Shown here one piece after another: positions 8,979 to 18,437 of a DNA stretch of 64,000 nucleotides. Positions within the stretch are counted from its first letter, which is position 1. Each line of letters starts with the position of its first letter. The notes under the pieces are model-generated. The model had not been told where the DNA came from. It did not search any database and saw nothing but the letters and a program-made list of their open reading frames with translations. The stretch covers positions 1-64,000 of the forward strand of contig NZ_JACIEU010000011.1 in assembly GCF_014197035.1 (NCBI RefSeq), given 5' to 3'. Source of the stretch: Sphingobium scionense. GTDB taxonomy: Bacteria > Pseudomonadota > Alphaproteobacteria > Sphingomonadales > Sphingomonadaceae. Both the position numbers and the translations under genes were made by a program.

Positions 8979-10255
8979 TCGACCAGTTCGCCGCCCTTCA
9001 CCACGTCACTCACATGCTCCAGCAAGGTCACGTCCTTGAGCGGATCGCCCTGCACCGCGACGATGTCGCCATAGCGGCCGACCGCGATCGCGCCGACGTC
9101 GGCTTCCCAGCCCAACGCCCTGGCACCGCTGACGGTCGCCGCCTGGATCGCCTGCATCGGCGTCATGCCCCATTCGACCATCTTGGCGAACTGCTTGCCA
9201 TTGTCGCCATGGGGATAGACGCCGGCATCGGTGCCGAACAACATCGGCACGCCCGCCTTCACCGCCTTGCGAAAGGTTTCCCGCTGGAGACGCCCGATCA
9301 GCTTTTCCTTGTCCAGGCTCTCCTGTTCGGTGCCATTGGCCGTGCCGGTCGCCAGGATATAATCGTCATTATAGATATCCATGTCGAACCAGGTCTTGCT
9401 GCTCGCCGCCAGCTTGATCGTCTCGTCATCCGCCAGGCTGCAATGTTCGATCGTGTCGATCCCCGCCTCGATCGCGGTGCGGATGCCGTCATTGCCATGG
9501 GCATGCGCCGCGACCTTCAGGCCCAGCATATGCGCCTCGTCGGCGATCGCCTTCATCTCGTCAAGGCTCAGTTGCTGCGCGCCGACCGCATCACCCAGCG
9601 AGAAGACGCCACCGGTCGCGCAGATCTTGATCACCCGTGCGCCATATTTGTGCAGCCAGCGCACCTTGGCGCGCGCCTCCTGCGGGCTGTCGACCACCGA
9701 CGGCTCCTTGCGATCCATCGAGGGTGGCAGGCCGCCGCCATCGCAATGGCCGCCGGTCGCGCCGATCGCATAGCCGGCCGGAATGATCCGCGGCCCGACG
9801 ATCTGCCTTTCCTCGATAGCCTGCTTCAGGCCCACATCGGCAAAATCGGCCGAACCGACATTGCGCACCGTGGTGAAACCGGCCTTCAGCGTGATCCGCG
9901 CATTCTTGACGCCCACGGCTGTCCAGAAACTGTCGGTATAACGCAGCCCTTGATACCCGCCCACTTCGGCCAGGCTGGTGAGGTGGACATGCATGTCGAT
10001 CAGGCCCGGCAATATGGTCTTGCCCGACAGGTCGATATGCTTGACATCGCTGCCCCAGCGCACGGTCCGGGCATCGGCGATGCCGGTGATGCGGCCGTCG
10101 GTGATGAAGACAGCCGGATAATCGATCGTCTTGCCGGCCAGCACATCGACCATATGGTCCGCGGTGACGACCACCTGCGCGGCAAGCGCCGGCGCGGCGG
10201 CCAGCGACAACAGGATGGTGGCGGCCATGGCCGATGCCCGGACAGTCTTCAACAT
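8975..10255 (-). CDS. secreted metal-dependent amidohydrolase
   Basis: This is a member of the imidazolonepropionase-like amidohydrolase family. The mature part carries the metal-binding HxH (LIDMHVHLTSL), the later His residues in KVAAHAHG and DTIEHC, and the Asp in MLFGTDAGVYPHG, so the active site is intact. The start at 10255 gives a clear Sec signal peptide (MLKTVRASAMAATILLS...APALA). AGGGGGAT lies about 10 bases upstream. The frame is open to 10321, but that extension would bury the signal. Homologues include periplasmic prolidase-like and Xaa-Pro/Xaa-Arg dipeptidases; the substrate here is not known. Confidence 0.92.
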   Translation of the reverse strand: MLKTVRASAMAATILLSLAAAPALAAQVVVTADHMVDVLAGKTIDYPAVFITDGRITGIADARTVRWGSDVKHIDLSGKTILPGLIDMHVHLTSLAEVGGYQGLRYTDSFWTAVGVKNARITLKAGFTTVRNVGSADFADVGLKQAIEERQIVGPRIIPAGYAIGATGGHCDGGGLPPSMDRKEPSVVDSPQEARAKVRWLHKYGARVIKICATGGVFSLGDAVGAQQLSLDEMKAIADEAHMLGLKVAAHAHGNDGIRTAIEAGIDTIEHCSLADDETIKLAASSKTWFDMDIYNDDYILATGTANGTEQESLDKEKLIGRLQRETFRKAVKAGVPMLFGTDAGVYPHGDNGKQFAKMVEWGMTPMQAIQAATVSGARALGWEADVGAIAVGRYGDIVAVQGDPLKDVTLLEHVSDVVKGGELVE

Positions 10256-10470
10256 GCGATGTAAATCCCCCTGGGACCAGCGCTGCCTTGCCCTTCTTGG
10301 CCGGATCATCGCTGCCCTCAAGCCCCTGACCTAGCGGCCAAAGCCGACCAGCGGCAAGGACAAAGATGGAAGGCCGCCAACTGTTTCGACCCCGTCCATC
10401 GCAAGCCCTCGCTTCGCCCACAACCCGTTCGCCGCTCGACCCTTGGCATGTCGATCGAGCGAGGTATTTC

Positions 10471-10641
10471 ATGGACCTGGAAGCGAATTTCGGCCGCGCC
10501 TAGTTCGAGCAGCGGCGCGACCGCAGCCGCCAGTTCGTCGCGCGATACGCCACATCGACGCTGCGCAACATGCATCTGGAATAGGCGCGTTTCTATCAGC
10601 AATTTTTGCAGGCGGAGGAAATGCAAGTTGCCTCCGCCTGA
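10471..10641 (+). pseudogene. small reading frame interrupted by two in-frame TAG codons
   Basis: The 395-bp gap between the amidohydrolase and the M16 peptidase contains one coding-like stretch. An ATG at 10471, preceded by GAGG at 6-7 bases, opens a 56-codon frame MDLEANFGRA-TAG-FEQRRDRSRQFVARYATSTL...-TAG-ARFYQQFLQAEEMQVASA ending in TGA. The two TAGs are at 10501-10503 and 10582-10584. The residues between the stops look like an amphipathic helical protein. I do not recognise the family. It is most simply a decayed small gene. The rest of the gap (10256-10470) holds nothing I can identify. Confidence 0.4.
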
Positions 10642-10650
10642 TCCTGCCAC

Positions 10651-13548
10651 CTATTTGGCGGCCATACCCTGCGGCAGCACCACCGCCGACCAACTCTTGC
10701 CCGGCACCAGATATTTGGTCGCCAGCGACTGGATATCGGCCGGCGTAAGGTTGAGCAGATCCTGGCTCATCGTCTGCATTGCCTGGATATACCGGGGGTC
10801 ATGGGTTGCCCCCTCCATCTGGCTCATCCAGAAGGCATTGCCGGTGCTGGCCCGCATCAGTTGCTGACGCATCGGCACCACCGCGCGTTGCAATTCGTCG
10901 GCGCTGATCGGTGCCTTGACCAGATCCGCCGCCGTTTCCTTCACGACGCTGTAGAAATAATTGACCCGGTCGGGCCGCACCTGGCTCGTCACCAATATGT
11001 AGCCGCCACTGTCATAGGAGAAGGGCCAGCTATTCTGCACGCTGGGCGAATAGGCCGCACCCTCGGTCGAGCGCAGCTTGTCGAACAGGCGATCATTGAA
11101 GATCTGGGTCAGGATTTCGAGCTGGCGTGCTTCCTTCGTCAGCGCAAAACCGCCCGATGTCGGCCAGGCCATGACGGCAGCCGCCTGTTCCTTGTCGCCA
11201 TCATGGCGCAGGATGACCGGCTGTTCGACATGGGCGGGGAAACGCTGCACCTTGTTCGCGGCCGGCACCGGCACGTCCGGGCGCGCCGGCATCGCGCCAA
11301 AAGTCGCGGCCGCGGCCTCAATTGCCTCCTCGGCCTTCACCTGACCGAAAATCTGGATCTCGATCGGGCCGGACCCCAGGATCGGTTCCCAGGTCTGGCG
11401 GAAGCTCTGCGGCGTCAACGCGTTGATCTCCGCCTTGGACGGCGTGCGGAACCGCACATCCTTGTCATGCAGCAACCAGTTGAGATCGCGCGCCAGCACG
11501 CTATCGGGCGCCCGCGACATCGCATCATAGGCCACCGACGCGCCGGTTTTCACCCGCGCGATCGGCGCCGGATCCCAGCCGGGCTGGTACAGCTTGGCCG
11601 CAAATAGGCGCAGTTGATCCTTATAATCCGCCGGACGGGTCACGGCCTGCAATTCGAACGCGTCATCGTCGGTCGAAAAATCCATGCCCATGCGACGACC
11701 GTTGGTCAGGTCATCCAGCTCACGCTGGCCCAGCTTGCCGATGCCGCTCGCCACCAGCGCGTAGCCCGCAGCCCAGCTTGCGACGGGATTGGTCGGGGAA
11801 AAGGCCTGCTGGCCATGGCCGAAGCGGACATTGATGCGCACCTTTTCGGTCTCGGCATCATTGGCGAACAGCGTCAGCTTGACGCCGTTGGAGAAAGTGA
11901 TGCTCTCCATGCCCTGCAACGCGACCGGAGTGCGCGACACCACCGTCGCGGGCGCGCCGAATTTGGGCAGGTCGTCCATCGTCACCGCCTTGTCGGCCAG
12001 ACGGGCATTGGTCGCCGCCTTGACCGGCGCAGCGAGCGCGGCGGCCAGCTTCTGGTCCTGCCCCGCCTCGACCTTGCCAGTGATCAGCATCGCGCGGAAC
12101 ACGCCGGCGGAGAACAGCCGACGGGTGGAATCGAGGATCTTCTGCGGCGTCATCGCAGGCCTGCCCGAACGGAAGATATCCAGCGCAGCCTGCGGACTGA
12201 CGGTAGTTTCGCGGATATCGACCGCACTCACCAGATCGCTCGCCTGCTTGGCGCCGGCTTCCGTGTCGGCATTTTCAACCTGAATCGCCAGCGCCGTGTC
12301 GAGTTGCGCATATTCGCGATCGATTTCCTGCTGGGTCGGCGGCGCGGCCTTGGCATCCTCGATGATCGCGCGCACATCGGCCAGCGCCTTTTCCCAATTG
12401 TCGCCGGTCGGCGTGATGGTCAGAAAAGTGCCATCGGCCGATCGGCTGATGTCCTGCTGGTCGACGCCCGCCGCCAGAAAGCTGCCCCCTGCCCGCGCGG
12501 CCTGCTCCAGGCGCCGGCTGACGATCTGCAACGCCAGCATGTCGGTCAGCTTGTCCTGATTATAGACGATAGTGTCGGCATGCGGCTTCCACGGGCGCAG
12601 CCAGGCCATGGTGAGGCCCGTCGGCGCGCCGGGTTCCACCACGACGCGGGTGGCCGGCGCCTTGGCGTCGGGCTCGCCGAAATCAGGCTGCTCCGCGCCC
12701 TTGCCACTATCCTGCCAGCTGGCGAAATTATCCTTGAGCAACTGTTCGGCCAGCGCGGGATCGATATCCCCGGCGATCGCGATCACGGTGTTTTCAGGGC
12801 GATACCAGCGCTGGTGGAAGGCTTCGGCTTTGGCCGCCGTCACCGCGTTCAGGGTCGCGACAGTGCCGATCGGCGCATGATCGGCAAGCGGCTGGCCGGC
12901 AAAGAAATGCTGGCGACTGGCATCGGAAATCCGCATCTGCGGCCCGTCGCTCTCGCGCCGTTCGGCCAGTACCACCGCCCGTTCGGCGTCAACCGCACTG
13001 TCGACGATATTGGGATCGGTCATCATGCCGGCCAGGATCTTCAGGCTTTCGCCAAGGCTCGTCTGATTGGCCTGGGGCAGGTCAAGCGCATAGGTGGTGC
13101 CGGTCGGCGTGGTCGCGGCATTGCTGTCGCTGCCAAAGGTCACGCCCAGCCGCTGCCAGATGCGCTTCGATTCGCCGTCGGGCACATGGCGCGACCCGCG
13201 CATCGACAGATGCTCCATGAAATGGGCATAGCCTTGCTCATCGGGCCGCTCCATCAGCGATCCGGCATCGATCCGCAGGCGAACGGACACCTGCCCCGGC
13301 GGCACGCCGTTGCGGCGAATGGCATAGCGCAGGCCGTTGGACAGGGTACCAAAGCGCCAGGCCGCATCGATCGGCACATCGCTATTTTCGTAGAGCCAGG
13401 GGCGGATATCCGCCTGACTGCCACCCGACGCGACCTTGCCGCTGGCAATCGCCGGATCGGTTTTCGCCGCAAGCGGCAGGGGGGAGCCCGACAAAAGCAG
13501 GGCAAGGATGGTGAGCGAAGCGGCCGAACGGCGGGGGGTCAAACGCAT
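10651..13548 (-). CDS. M16 family zinc metallopeptidase (pitrilysin-like), exported
   Basis: The 965-residue protein starts with a signal peptide (MRLTPRRSAASLTILALLLS...PLAA). It contains the inverted zinc motif HxxEH as HFMEHL, with the downstream Glu in the ERAVVLAERRESD region, then two further M16 peptidase-like halves as in the long bacterial pitrilysins. These enzymes cut oligopeptides in the periplasm. It is monocistronic: the upstream gene lies beyond 13.7 kb after a hairpin. No truncation is seen. Confidence 0.93.
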   Translation of the reverse strand: MRLTPRRSAASLTILALLLSGSPLPLAAKTDPAIASGKVASGGSQADIRPWLYENSDVPIDAAWRFGTLSNGLRYAIRRNGVPPGQVSVRLRIDAGSLMERPDEQGYAHFMEHLSMRGSRHVPDGESKRIWQRLGVTFGSDSNAATTPTGTTYALDLPQANQTSLGESLKILAGMMTDPNIVDSAVDAERAVVLAERRESDGPQMRISDASRQHFFAGQPLADHAPIGTVATLNAVTAAKAEAFHQRWYRPENTVIAIAGDIDPALAEQLLKDNFASWQDSGKGAEQPDFGEPDAKAPATRVVVEPGAPTGLTMAWLRPWKPHADTIVYNQDKLTDMLALQIVSRRLEQAARAGGSFLAAGVDQQDISRSADGTFLTITPTGDNWEKALADVRAIIEDAKAAPPTQQEIDREYAQLDTALAIQVENADTEAGAKQASDLVSAVDIRETTVSPQAALDIFRSGRPAMTPQKILDSTRRLFSAGVFRAMLITGKVEAGQDQKLAAALAAPVKAATNARLADKAVTMDDLPKFGAPATVVSRTPVALQGMESITFSNGVKLTLFANDAETEKVRINVRFGHGQQAFSPTNPVASWAAGYALVASGIGKLGQRELDDLTNGRRMGMDFSTDDDAFELQAVTRPADYKDQLRLFAAKLYQPGWDPAPIARVKTGASVAYDAMSRAPDSVLARDLNWLLHDKDVRFRTPSKAEINALTPQSFRQTWEPILGSGPIEIQIFGQVKAEEAIEAAAATFGAMPARPDVPVPAANKVQRFPAHVEQPVILRHDGDKEQAAAVMAWPTSGGFALTKEARQLEILTQIFNDRLFDKLRSTEGAAYSPSVQNSWPFSYDSGGYILVTSQVRPDRVNYFYSVVKETAADLVKAPISADELQRAVVPMRQQLMRASTGNAFWMSQMEGATHDPRYIQAMQTMSQDLLNLTPADIQSLATKYLVPGKSWSAVVLPQGMAAK

Positions 13549-13660
13549 AGGCAGGGGAGCCTAGCGGCATTTTCCTGAATGACCACTGACAATGATGGTC
13601 ACGTCCCGGCTTCCACCCGCTTTGCCTTGTGATGTCGACTGAAGGAGCAGGAAAATGGAC

Positions 13661-13691
13661 GGGGCCTGACGAGCATCGCTCATCAGGCCCC
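13661..13691. terminator. hairpin between DEAD-box helicase and M16 peptidase genes
   Basis: GGGGCCTGACGAG (13661-13673) pairs with CTCATCAGGCCCC (13679-13691) with one G-U type mismatch and a 5-base loop. On the - strand it is followed by GTCCATTTTCC, a weak U-run, so it fits a terminator for the helicase gene. The rest of 13549-13766 holds no gene. Confidence 0.6.
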
Positions 13692-13766
13692 GGGGGAATC
13701 CATGGCTTACAGCAACGAGACCAGGAGGGCTTGATGCGGCTGCATCGCGCCTCCCGGGATCAGCGA

Positions 13767-15149
13767 TCAGCGCGGCGCGCCGGTGCGCTGAACCGCGCCC
13801 TTGTGCGCACCGACGCTGCCGCCGCCGCCGCGACGGCGACGAAACGGCTTCTTCGCGCCATCGCCTTCGCCACGATGCGCCTTGTCGGGCGCGCCACGCT
13901 GGGCCTTCTGCCCATCCTGATACCGACGCTGGCCTTCGGCCCGCTTGGCCTGCTGGGCCGGGCTCTGGCTCGGCCCCTTGCGCGGCGCAGCCGGCTTGGG
14001 CAGGTTACGCACCGCCTCCAGGAAATTCTCCGGCAGCGGCACGATTTCGGGCTTTACCTTGGTCGCCCGTTCAATCGCCTTCAGATAGGGCCGCTCGTCA
14101 TCCGCCACGAAGCTGATGGCGATGCCATCCGCCCCTGCGCGCGCCGTGCGCCCGATGCGGTGGACATACTGTTCCGGCACGTTCGGGATTTCGAAATTGA
14201 TGACATGGCTGACACCCGACACGTCGATGCCGCGCGCGGCGATGTCGGTCGCCACCAGCAGCTTCACCTTGCCCTGGCGGAACGCCTGCAATGCGGTGGT
14301 GCGCTGGCCCTGGCTCTTGTTGCCGTGGATCGCGAATGCATCGATGCCGGCGCCTTCCAGAAAGCGCACGACGCGATCGGCGCCATGCTTGGTGCGGGTG
14401 AAGATCAGCGCGCGGTCGATCTCTTCGGTCTTCAGCACGATATGCAGCAGTGCCTGCTTCTCCGCCTGGTTGACGAAGGTCAGCTGCTGGCGGACACGCT
14501 CGGCCGTGGTCGACTGCGGCGCCACGCTGACCTTGACCGGATCATTGAGGAACTGGCCAGCCAGCGCCTCGATTTCCTTGGGCATGGTGGCCGAGAAGAA
14601 CAGGTTCTGGCGATCACGCGGCAACAGCTTGGCGATGCGCTTGAGCGGGTGGATGAAACCCATGTCCATCATCTGGTCGGCTTCGTCGAGGACGAAAATT
14701 TCCGTGTCCTTGATGGTGAAGGCGCGCTGGTCGATCAGGTCGAGCAGGCGGCCAGGCGTGGCGACGACGATGTCGACACCGGCCGAAAGGGCACGGATCT
14801 GCTTGTTGACCGGCACGCCGCCAAACACGGTTTCGACCGACAGACGCATGAAACGGCCATAGTCGCGGAAGCTCTGGGCGATCTGCGCGGCCAGTTCGCG
14901 GGTCGGCGACAGCACCAGCATGCGACAGCCCTTGATCGGAGTCGGTTTGGGGTTGCGCGCAAAATAGTCGAGGCTGGGCAGCGCGAAGGCCGCGGTCTTG
15001 CCGGTGCCGGTCTGGGCGATGCCGCACAGGTCGCGGCCTTCCAGCAGGACCGGAATGGCCTTTTGCTGGATTGGCGTGGGTTGGGCATAATTTTTGGCGG
15101 TCAGCGCCTTGATGATCGGCTCGGAAAGGCCAAGTTCATTGAATTGCAT
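13767..15149 (-). CDS. DEAD-box ATP-dependent RNA helicase (RhlE-like)
   Basis: This helicase unwinds short RNA duplexes in ribosome assembly or RNA turnover. The product from 15149 (MQFNELGLSEPIIKAL) has the Q motif GLSEP...PTPIQQKAIP, motif I AQTGTGKT, motif II DEAD, motif III SAT, and motif VI HRIGRTARAG. The C-terminal tail is basic and rich in Arg, Gly and Lys, as in RhlE and DeaD proteins, and probably binds RNA. The frame is open to 15248, but the added residues are not conserved-looking. The 280-bp leader to 15430 has no gene and may carry a 5' untranslated control region. Confidence 0.93.
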   Translation of the reverse strand: MQFNELGLSEPIIKALTAKNYAQPTPIQQKAIPVLLEGRDLCGIAQTGTGKTAAFALPSLDYFARNPKPTPIKGCRMLVLSPTRELAAQIAQSFRDYGRFMRLSVETVFGGVPVNKQIRALSAGVDIVVATPGRLLDLIDQRAFTIKDTEIFVLDEADQMMDMGFIHPLKRIAKLLPRDRQNLFFSATMPKEIEALAGQFLNDPVKVSVAPQSTTAERVRQQLTFVNQAEKQALLHIVLKTEEIDRALIFTRTKHGADRVVRFLEGAGIDAFAIHGNKSQGQRTTALQAFRQGKVKLLVATDIAARGIDVSGVSHVINFEIPNVPEQYVHRIGRTARAGADGIAISFVADDERPYLKAIERATKVKPEIVPLPENFLEAVRNLPKPAAPRKGPSQSPAQQAKRAEGQRRYQDGQKAQRGAPDKAHRGEGDGAKKPFRRRRGGGGSVGAHKGAVQRTGAPR

Positions 15150-15429
15150 GAAAAACTCACAAGTCGGCCGGGCGCCAACTCGTCCTGCGGACGCAGGGAG
15201 GGCGCGAGGCGGGTTACGAAACGACCCGCGTGAAAAGGGAAGCCTCAAGCTTGGCGCAGACTGTCATTGGCCGGTCCGCATGACTTGTCAAAGCACGGGA
15301 CGATCACGCTGCCAATCGCTATAGGGCCTTCCGGGCCATGCTGCGCTGCATCACATATGAATGAGATCGGCCGGAAAAGCAAGCGGCCACGGACCCGTTG
15401 TCCGCAGCCGCCGCTTCATATTCACACCT

Positions 15430-15903
15430 TCATAGTGCGATTTCGGCGTGCTTGTCCTGCAACTCGGCCCGTACATCGCCGCCAAACATCATCTTGAATA
15501 CGCCACCTATCGACAGATCGGCGCGCCAGATTTCCGCCGTGCCCAGATCGAGGCGCAGCATCAGCAGGTTGGGATCCTGCCGTCCGCCCGGATACCAGGC
15601 TTCCACCTGCTTCGACCAATAGCGGTCGATGACTGCCTCGTCGGTTTCCGGCACCAGCGTCCCGTTGATGCAGGCGAACAGATAGTGGTCCTTGGCCGCG
15701 AACTGCGCCATGGCCGGGCCACCCGCCGCCAGCCTGTTGTCCCGGCTCGTATAGAACCAGAAGCAATGATTGGCGTCCGGGTCGAGTTGCGCGGTCATCG
15801 GCACGCTGTGCGCGCCACTTCCCTGCAGTCCGACCATCAGGAAGGGACTGCTCGACAGATCCGCCCAGAAACGGTCGCGAATATTCTCATCGGCACTCAT
15901 CAT
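15430..15903 (-). CDS. pyridoxamine 5'-phosphate oxidase-like general stress protein
   Basis: This is a flavin-binding split-barrel protein of the general stress protein 26 kind. It contains the RFWADLSSSPFLMVGLQG start, the CFWFYTSRDNRLAAGG strand-loop, and the W-rich segment RYWSKQVEAWYPGGRQDPNL typical of the family. It probably binds FMN or flavin-linked cofactor; the substrate is unknown. AAGGAG lies 4-7 bases before a double ATG (15903 and 15900). The frame is open to 15984, but that extension overlaps the nfu promoter region. Divergent from nfu with about 100 bp between them. Confidence 0.85.
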   Translation of the reverse strand: MMSADENIRDRFWADLSSSPFLMVGLQGSGAHSVPMTAQLDPDANHCFWFYTSRDNRLAAGGPAMAQFAAKDHYLFACINGTLVPETDEAVIDRYWSKQVEAWYPGGRQDPNLLMLRLDLGTAEIWRADLSIGGVFKMMFGGDVRAELQDKHAEIAL

Positions 15904-16001
15904 GGCTCTCCTTGGTTGACCTTTCCCAATCAATGGCCGGTGGCAAGGGAAGTTCCGTTTGCCGACTTGATCTCGCGCTCGCACGTCGCCACATAGCGAC
16001 T

Positions 16002-16580
16002 ATGCTGATCGAGACCGAACTCACGCCCAATCCGGCGACCGTCAAATTCCTCCCGGGCCAGGCCGTAATGGGTGCCGCCGGCACCCGCGACTTCGCCACC
16101 CCCGAGGAGGCGGAAGCATCGCCGCTGGCCGACGCGCTGTTCGGCCTCGGCGACGTGACCGGCGTCTTCTTCGGTGCCGACTTCATTTCCGTCACGATCG
16201 CACCGGGCGCCGAATGGAGCGATGTGAAGCCCGAAATCCTCTCGATCCTGCTCGACCATTTTTCGGCCAACATGCCGCTCTTCGCCGCGGGCAGCGCTGC
16301 CGGCTTCAGCGTCCCGGCCGAGGAAGAGGCCTTCACCGATGATCCGGAAGATGCCGAGATCGTCGACCAGATCAAGGATCTGATCGAAACCCGCGTGCGC
16401 CCGGCTGTCGCCAATGACGGTGGCGACATCATCTATCGCGGCTTCGACAAGGGCACGGTCTATCTGCGCATGCAGGGGGCCTGCGCCGGCTGCCCCTCCT
16501 CCTCCGCCACGCTCAAGAACGGCATCGAGCAGTTGCTCAAGCATTATGTGCCCGAAGTGACGGAAGTCCGCGCAGTCTGA
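16002..16580 (+). CDS. NifU-like iron-sulfur scaffold/carrier protein (Nfu type)
   Basis: The protein has an Nfu N-terminal domain (MLIETELTPNPATVKFLPG, residues 1-90) and a C-terminal NifU domain with the cluster-ligand motif CxxC in GACAGCPSSSATLKNGIE. This two-domain form is usual in alphaproteobacteria and mitochondria and delivers Fe-S clusters to lipoyl synthase, aconitase and others. I chose ATG 16002 because the conserved N-terminus starts there. The open frame reaches back to 15912 but overlaps the divergent promoter. Confidence 0.93.
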   Translation: MLIETELTPNPATVKFLPGQAVMGAAGTRDFATPEEAEASPLADALFGLGDVTGVFFGADFISVTIAPGAEWSDVKPEILSILLDHFSANMPLFAAGSAAGFSVPAEEEAFTDDPEDAEIVDQIKDLIETRVRPAVANDGGDIIYRGFDKGTVYLRMQGACAGCPSSSATLKNGIEQLLKHYVPEVTEVRAV

Positions 16581-16662
16581 CCCTGCGATGACCGGATTTG
16601 GCAAATCGCGCCGGATCGATTAACCGCAGCCATATCCATATCGGCATCGTGGCTTCGGGGGA

Positions 16663-17295
16663 GTGAATTTGCGCATATTGGTCATCGACACCGCCACGCA
16701 GGCGCTGTCCGTTGCGCTGCTGGAAGACGGCCGGCCGATCGGCCATTTTCATGAAATCGTCGGGCGCGGCCATGCCGAAGCCCTGCTACCCGCGATCGCC
16801 GCGCTGCCTGATGGCGGGCGCGCCGACGCGATCGCGGTCGATGTCGGTCCGGGCAGCTTCACCGGCGTGCGCATCGGCATCGCTGCCGCCCGCGCGCTGG
16901 CGCTCGCCTGGTCGGTGCCGCTCCATGGCTATAGTGCCTTCTCGCTCATCGCCGCGATGGCTGCCGACGACCATCGGGATGGGCCGATCGCGGTCACCAT
17001 TACGGGTGGTCATGGCGAACTATTCTGGCAAGTCTTCGAGGCGGACGGCCGCATTGCCACGACCCAGCCCGCCTCCACCCCCATCAGCACGCTCGCGACC
17101 CAACTCGACATGGCCCAATTTTACGGCACCGGCGCCGAGGCGCTGGTGACCGCACGCGGCGATGGCACGGCGATCGCGCTCTACCCAGAGGCCGCCCGCT
17201 ACAGCCTGATTGCCGGCCTGCCCCCCCTCTCCTCCTCGCCCCTCTATGGCCGCGCGGCGGATGCCAAGACGATCGCGGAGCGTGCAGCTTCATGA
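16663..17295 (+). CDS. tsaB: tRNA threonylcarbamoyladenosine biosynthesis protein TsaB
   Basis: TsaB is the inactive-kinase-fold partner of TsaD in making t6A37 of ANN-decoding tRNAs. The N-terminus ILVIDTATQALSVALL and the motif VGPGSFTGVRIGIAAARALA are diagnostic. The 210-residue length is normal. No ATG is present. The frame opens with GTG at 16663, but GGGGGAG sits directly in front of it, so TTG at 16669 is better spaced and may be the real start. The stop overlaps rimI by four bases (ATGA). Confidence 0.93.
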   Translation: MNLRILVIDTATQALSVALLEDGRPIGHFHEIVGRGHAEALLPAIAALPDGGRADAIAVDVGPGSFTGVRIGIAAARALALAWSVPLHGYSAFSLIAAMAADDHRDGPIAVTITGGHGELFWQVFEADGRIATTQPASTPISTLATQLDMAQFYGTGAEALVTARGDGTAIALYPEAARYSLIAGLPPLSSSPLYGRAADAKTIAERAAS

Positions 17296-17774
17296 TCCCC
17301 GCCGGCCTGACGCTCGATACCTATGAAGCGGGAGAGCGCAACGCGCTCGCCGACGCCATGGACGTCATGACCCGTGCATTCGACCCGCTCTTCGGCGAGG
17401 CCTGGACCCTGCCCCAATTGTCGGGCGTCATGACCATGCCCGGCACATGGCTCACCATCGCCCATATCGATGCCGCCCCGCTGGGCTTCGCGCTGATCCG
17501 GTCGGTGTTGGACGAATGCGAATTGCTGCTACTGGCGGTCGATCCGCTATGGCGCGGCCGCGGCATCGGCCGGGCCTTGCTTGGACACAGCCTGACACTT
17601 GCGCGTCGCCGCGGCATCACATCGATGAATCTGGAAGTCCGCGCATCGAACATGGCGGTCAAACTCTACGAGAATATTGGCTTCGAATACGTACATCGTC
17701 GCCCCGGTTACTATCGCGGCAATGATGGCAAGCTTCATGATGCCTTGAGCTTTCGCATCGACATGCTTGTTTAA
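17292..17774 (+). CDS. rimI: GNAT-family ribosomal-protein-alanine N-acetyltransferase
   Basis: The protein has the acetyl-CoA site RGRGIGRALLGHSL and the C-terminal NMAVKLYENIGFEYVHRRPGYY, which resembles RimI closely. RimI acetylates the N-terminal Ala of ribosomal protein S18. The location directly after tsaB, with an ATGA overlap, is the usual bacterial arrangement and supports the name. 160 residues, intact. Confidence 0.88.
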   Translation: MIPAGLTLDTYEAGERNALADAMDVMTRAFDPLFGEAWTLPQLSGVMTMPGTWLTIAHIDAAPLGFALIRSVLDECELLLLAVDPLWRGRGIGRALLGHSLTLARRRGITSMNLEVRASNMAVKLYENIGFEYVHRRPGYYRGNDGKLHDALSFRIDMLV

Positions 17775-17885
17775 GGCAATCTTCTCTTGCGAAGCCTGGC
17801 TACAGGGTCTAGCCAAGATATACCGCTCTGAATCCATTTCCTCGGGCGGGTCGCACAATAGAAGCCTTTGCAGGAAACAAGAAAA

Positions 17886-18311
17886 ATGGAAAACGAATCG
17901 GCACAGAGCGAACTGCTCATCACTCTGACCTCCGACATTGTCGCTGCGCACGTCTCGAATAACAGCGTTGCTGTGTCCGACGTTGCGACACTGATCCAGA
18001 ATGTTCATACCGCGCTGTCGGGTCTTTCGACCCCGGCGCCCGCCCCCGAAGTGAAGCCGGAACCGGCTGTTTCGGTGCGCGCATCGATCAAGCCCGACTT
18101 CATCATCTGCCTGGAAGACGGCAAGAAGCTGAAGATGCTCAAGCGGCACCTGATGACCCATTATCAGATGACCCCGGACGATTATCGCGCCAAGTGGGGC
18201 CTGCCGGCCGATTACCCGATGGTTGCCCCCAATTATGCCGAACAGCGCCGCAACCTGGCCAAGAAGATTGGCCTGGGCACCAAGCGCCGCCGGACCCGTG
18301 CCGGCAAATAA
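17886..18311 (+). CDS. mucR: MucR/Ros family transcriptional regulator
   Basis: The 141-residue protein carries the MucR zinc-finger-like domain in its C-terminal half ([47 protein letters not shown]) and the basic tail. The canonical Ros C2H2 residues are reduced: a single Cys and the HLMTHY pair are visible, as in many sphingomonad and Caulobacter copies. MucR proteins are nucleoid-like repressors of exopolysaccharide, motility and cell-cycle genes. The ATG at 17886 is preceded by AGGAAACAAG. A strong terminator follows. Confidence 0.92.
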   Translation: MENESAQSELLITLTSDIVAAHVSNNSVAVSDVATLIQNVHTALSGLSTPAPAPEVKPEPAVSVRASIKPDFIICLEDGKKLKMLKRHLMTHYQMTPDDYRAKWGLPADYPMVAPNYAEQRRNLAKKIGLGTKRRRTRAGK

Positions 18312-18340
18312 GCCCCACACTTTCGGTATTTACCTATTGC

Positions 18341-18371
18341 GAAAGGGGCGCATCGACGATGCGCCCCTTTT
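18341..18371 (+). terminator. intrinsic terminator after mucR
   Basis: AAAGGGGCGCATCG (18342-18355) and CGATGCGCCCCTTT (18357-18370) form a 14-bp perfect stem, followed by a short T-run on the + strand. Confidence 0.85.
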
Positions 18372-18437
18372 CCGTTGCAACAAAAGCGGCTAGGCAATGT
18401 CCGACTTTCCCATTTTTGAAGCGAGCCAGCCCCCCGC

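Noticed and set aside
7836..10255. Glycosyltransferase-amidohydrolase pair as a biosynthetic cluster
   Set aside because: Only two genes, coupled by a 4-base overlap, with no other pathway enzymes around; not enough to propose a product.
10448..10867. 139-codon + strand frame overlapping the M16 gene end
   Set aside because: Overlaps the conserved peptidase C-terminus and has no ribosome site; the shorter amber-broken frame at 10471 in another phase looks more coding-like.
11614..15233. Long + strand frames opposite the M16 peptidase and DEAD-box helicase
   Set aside because: Same reasoning: antisense shadows of conserved genes, with low-complexity Arg/His/Gly products.
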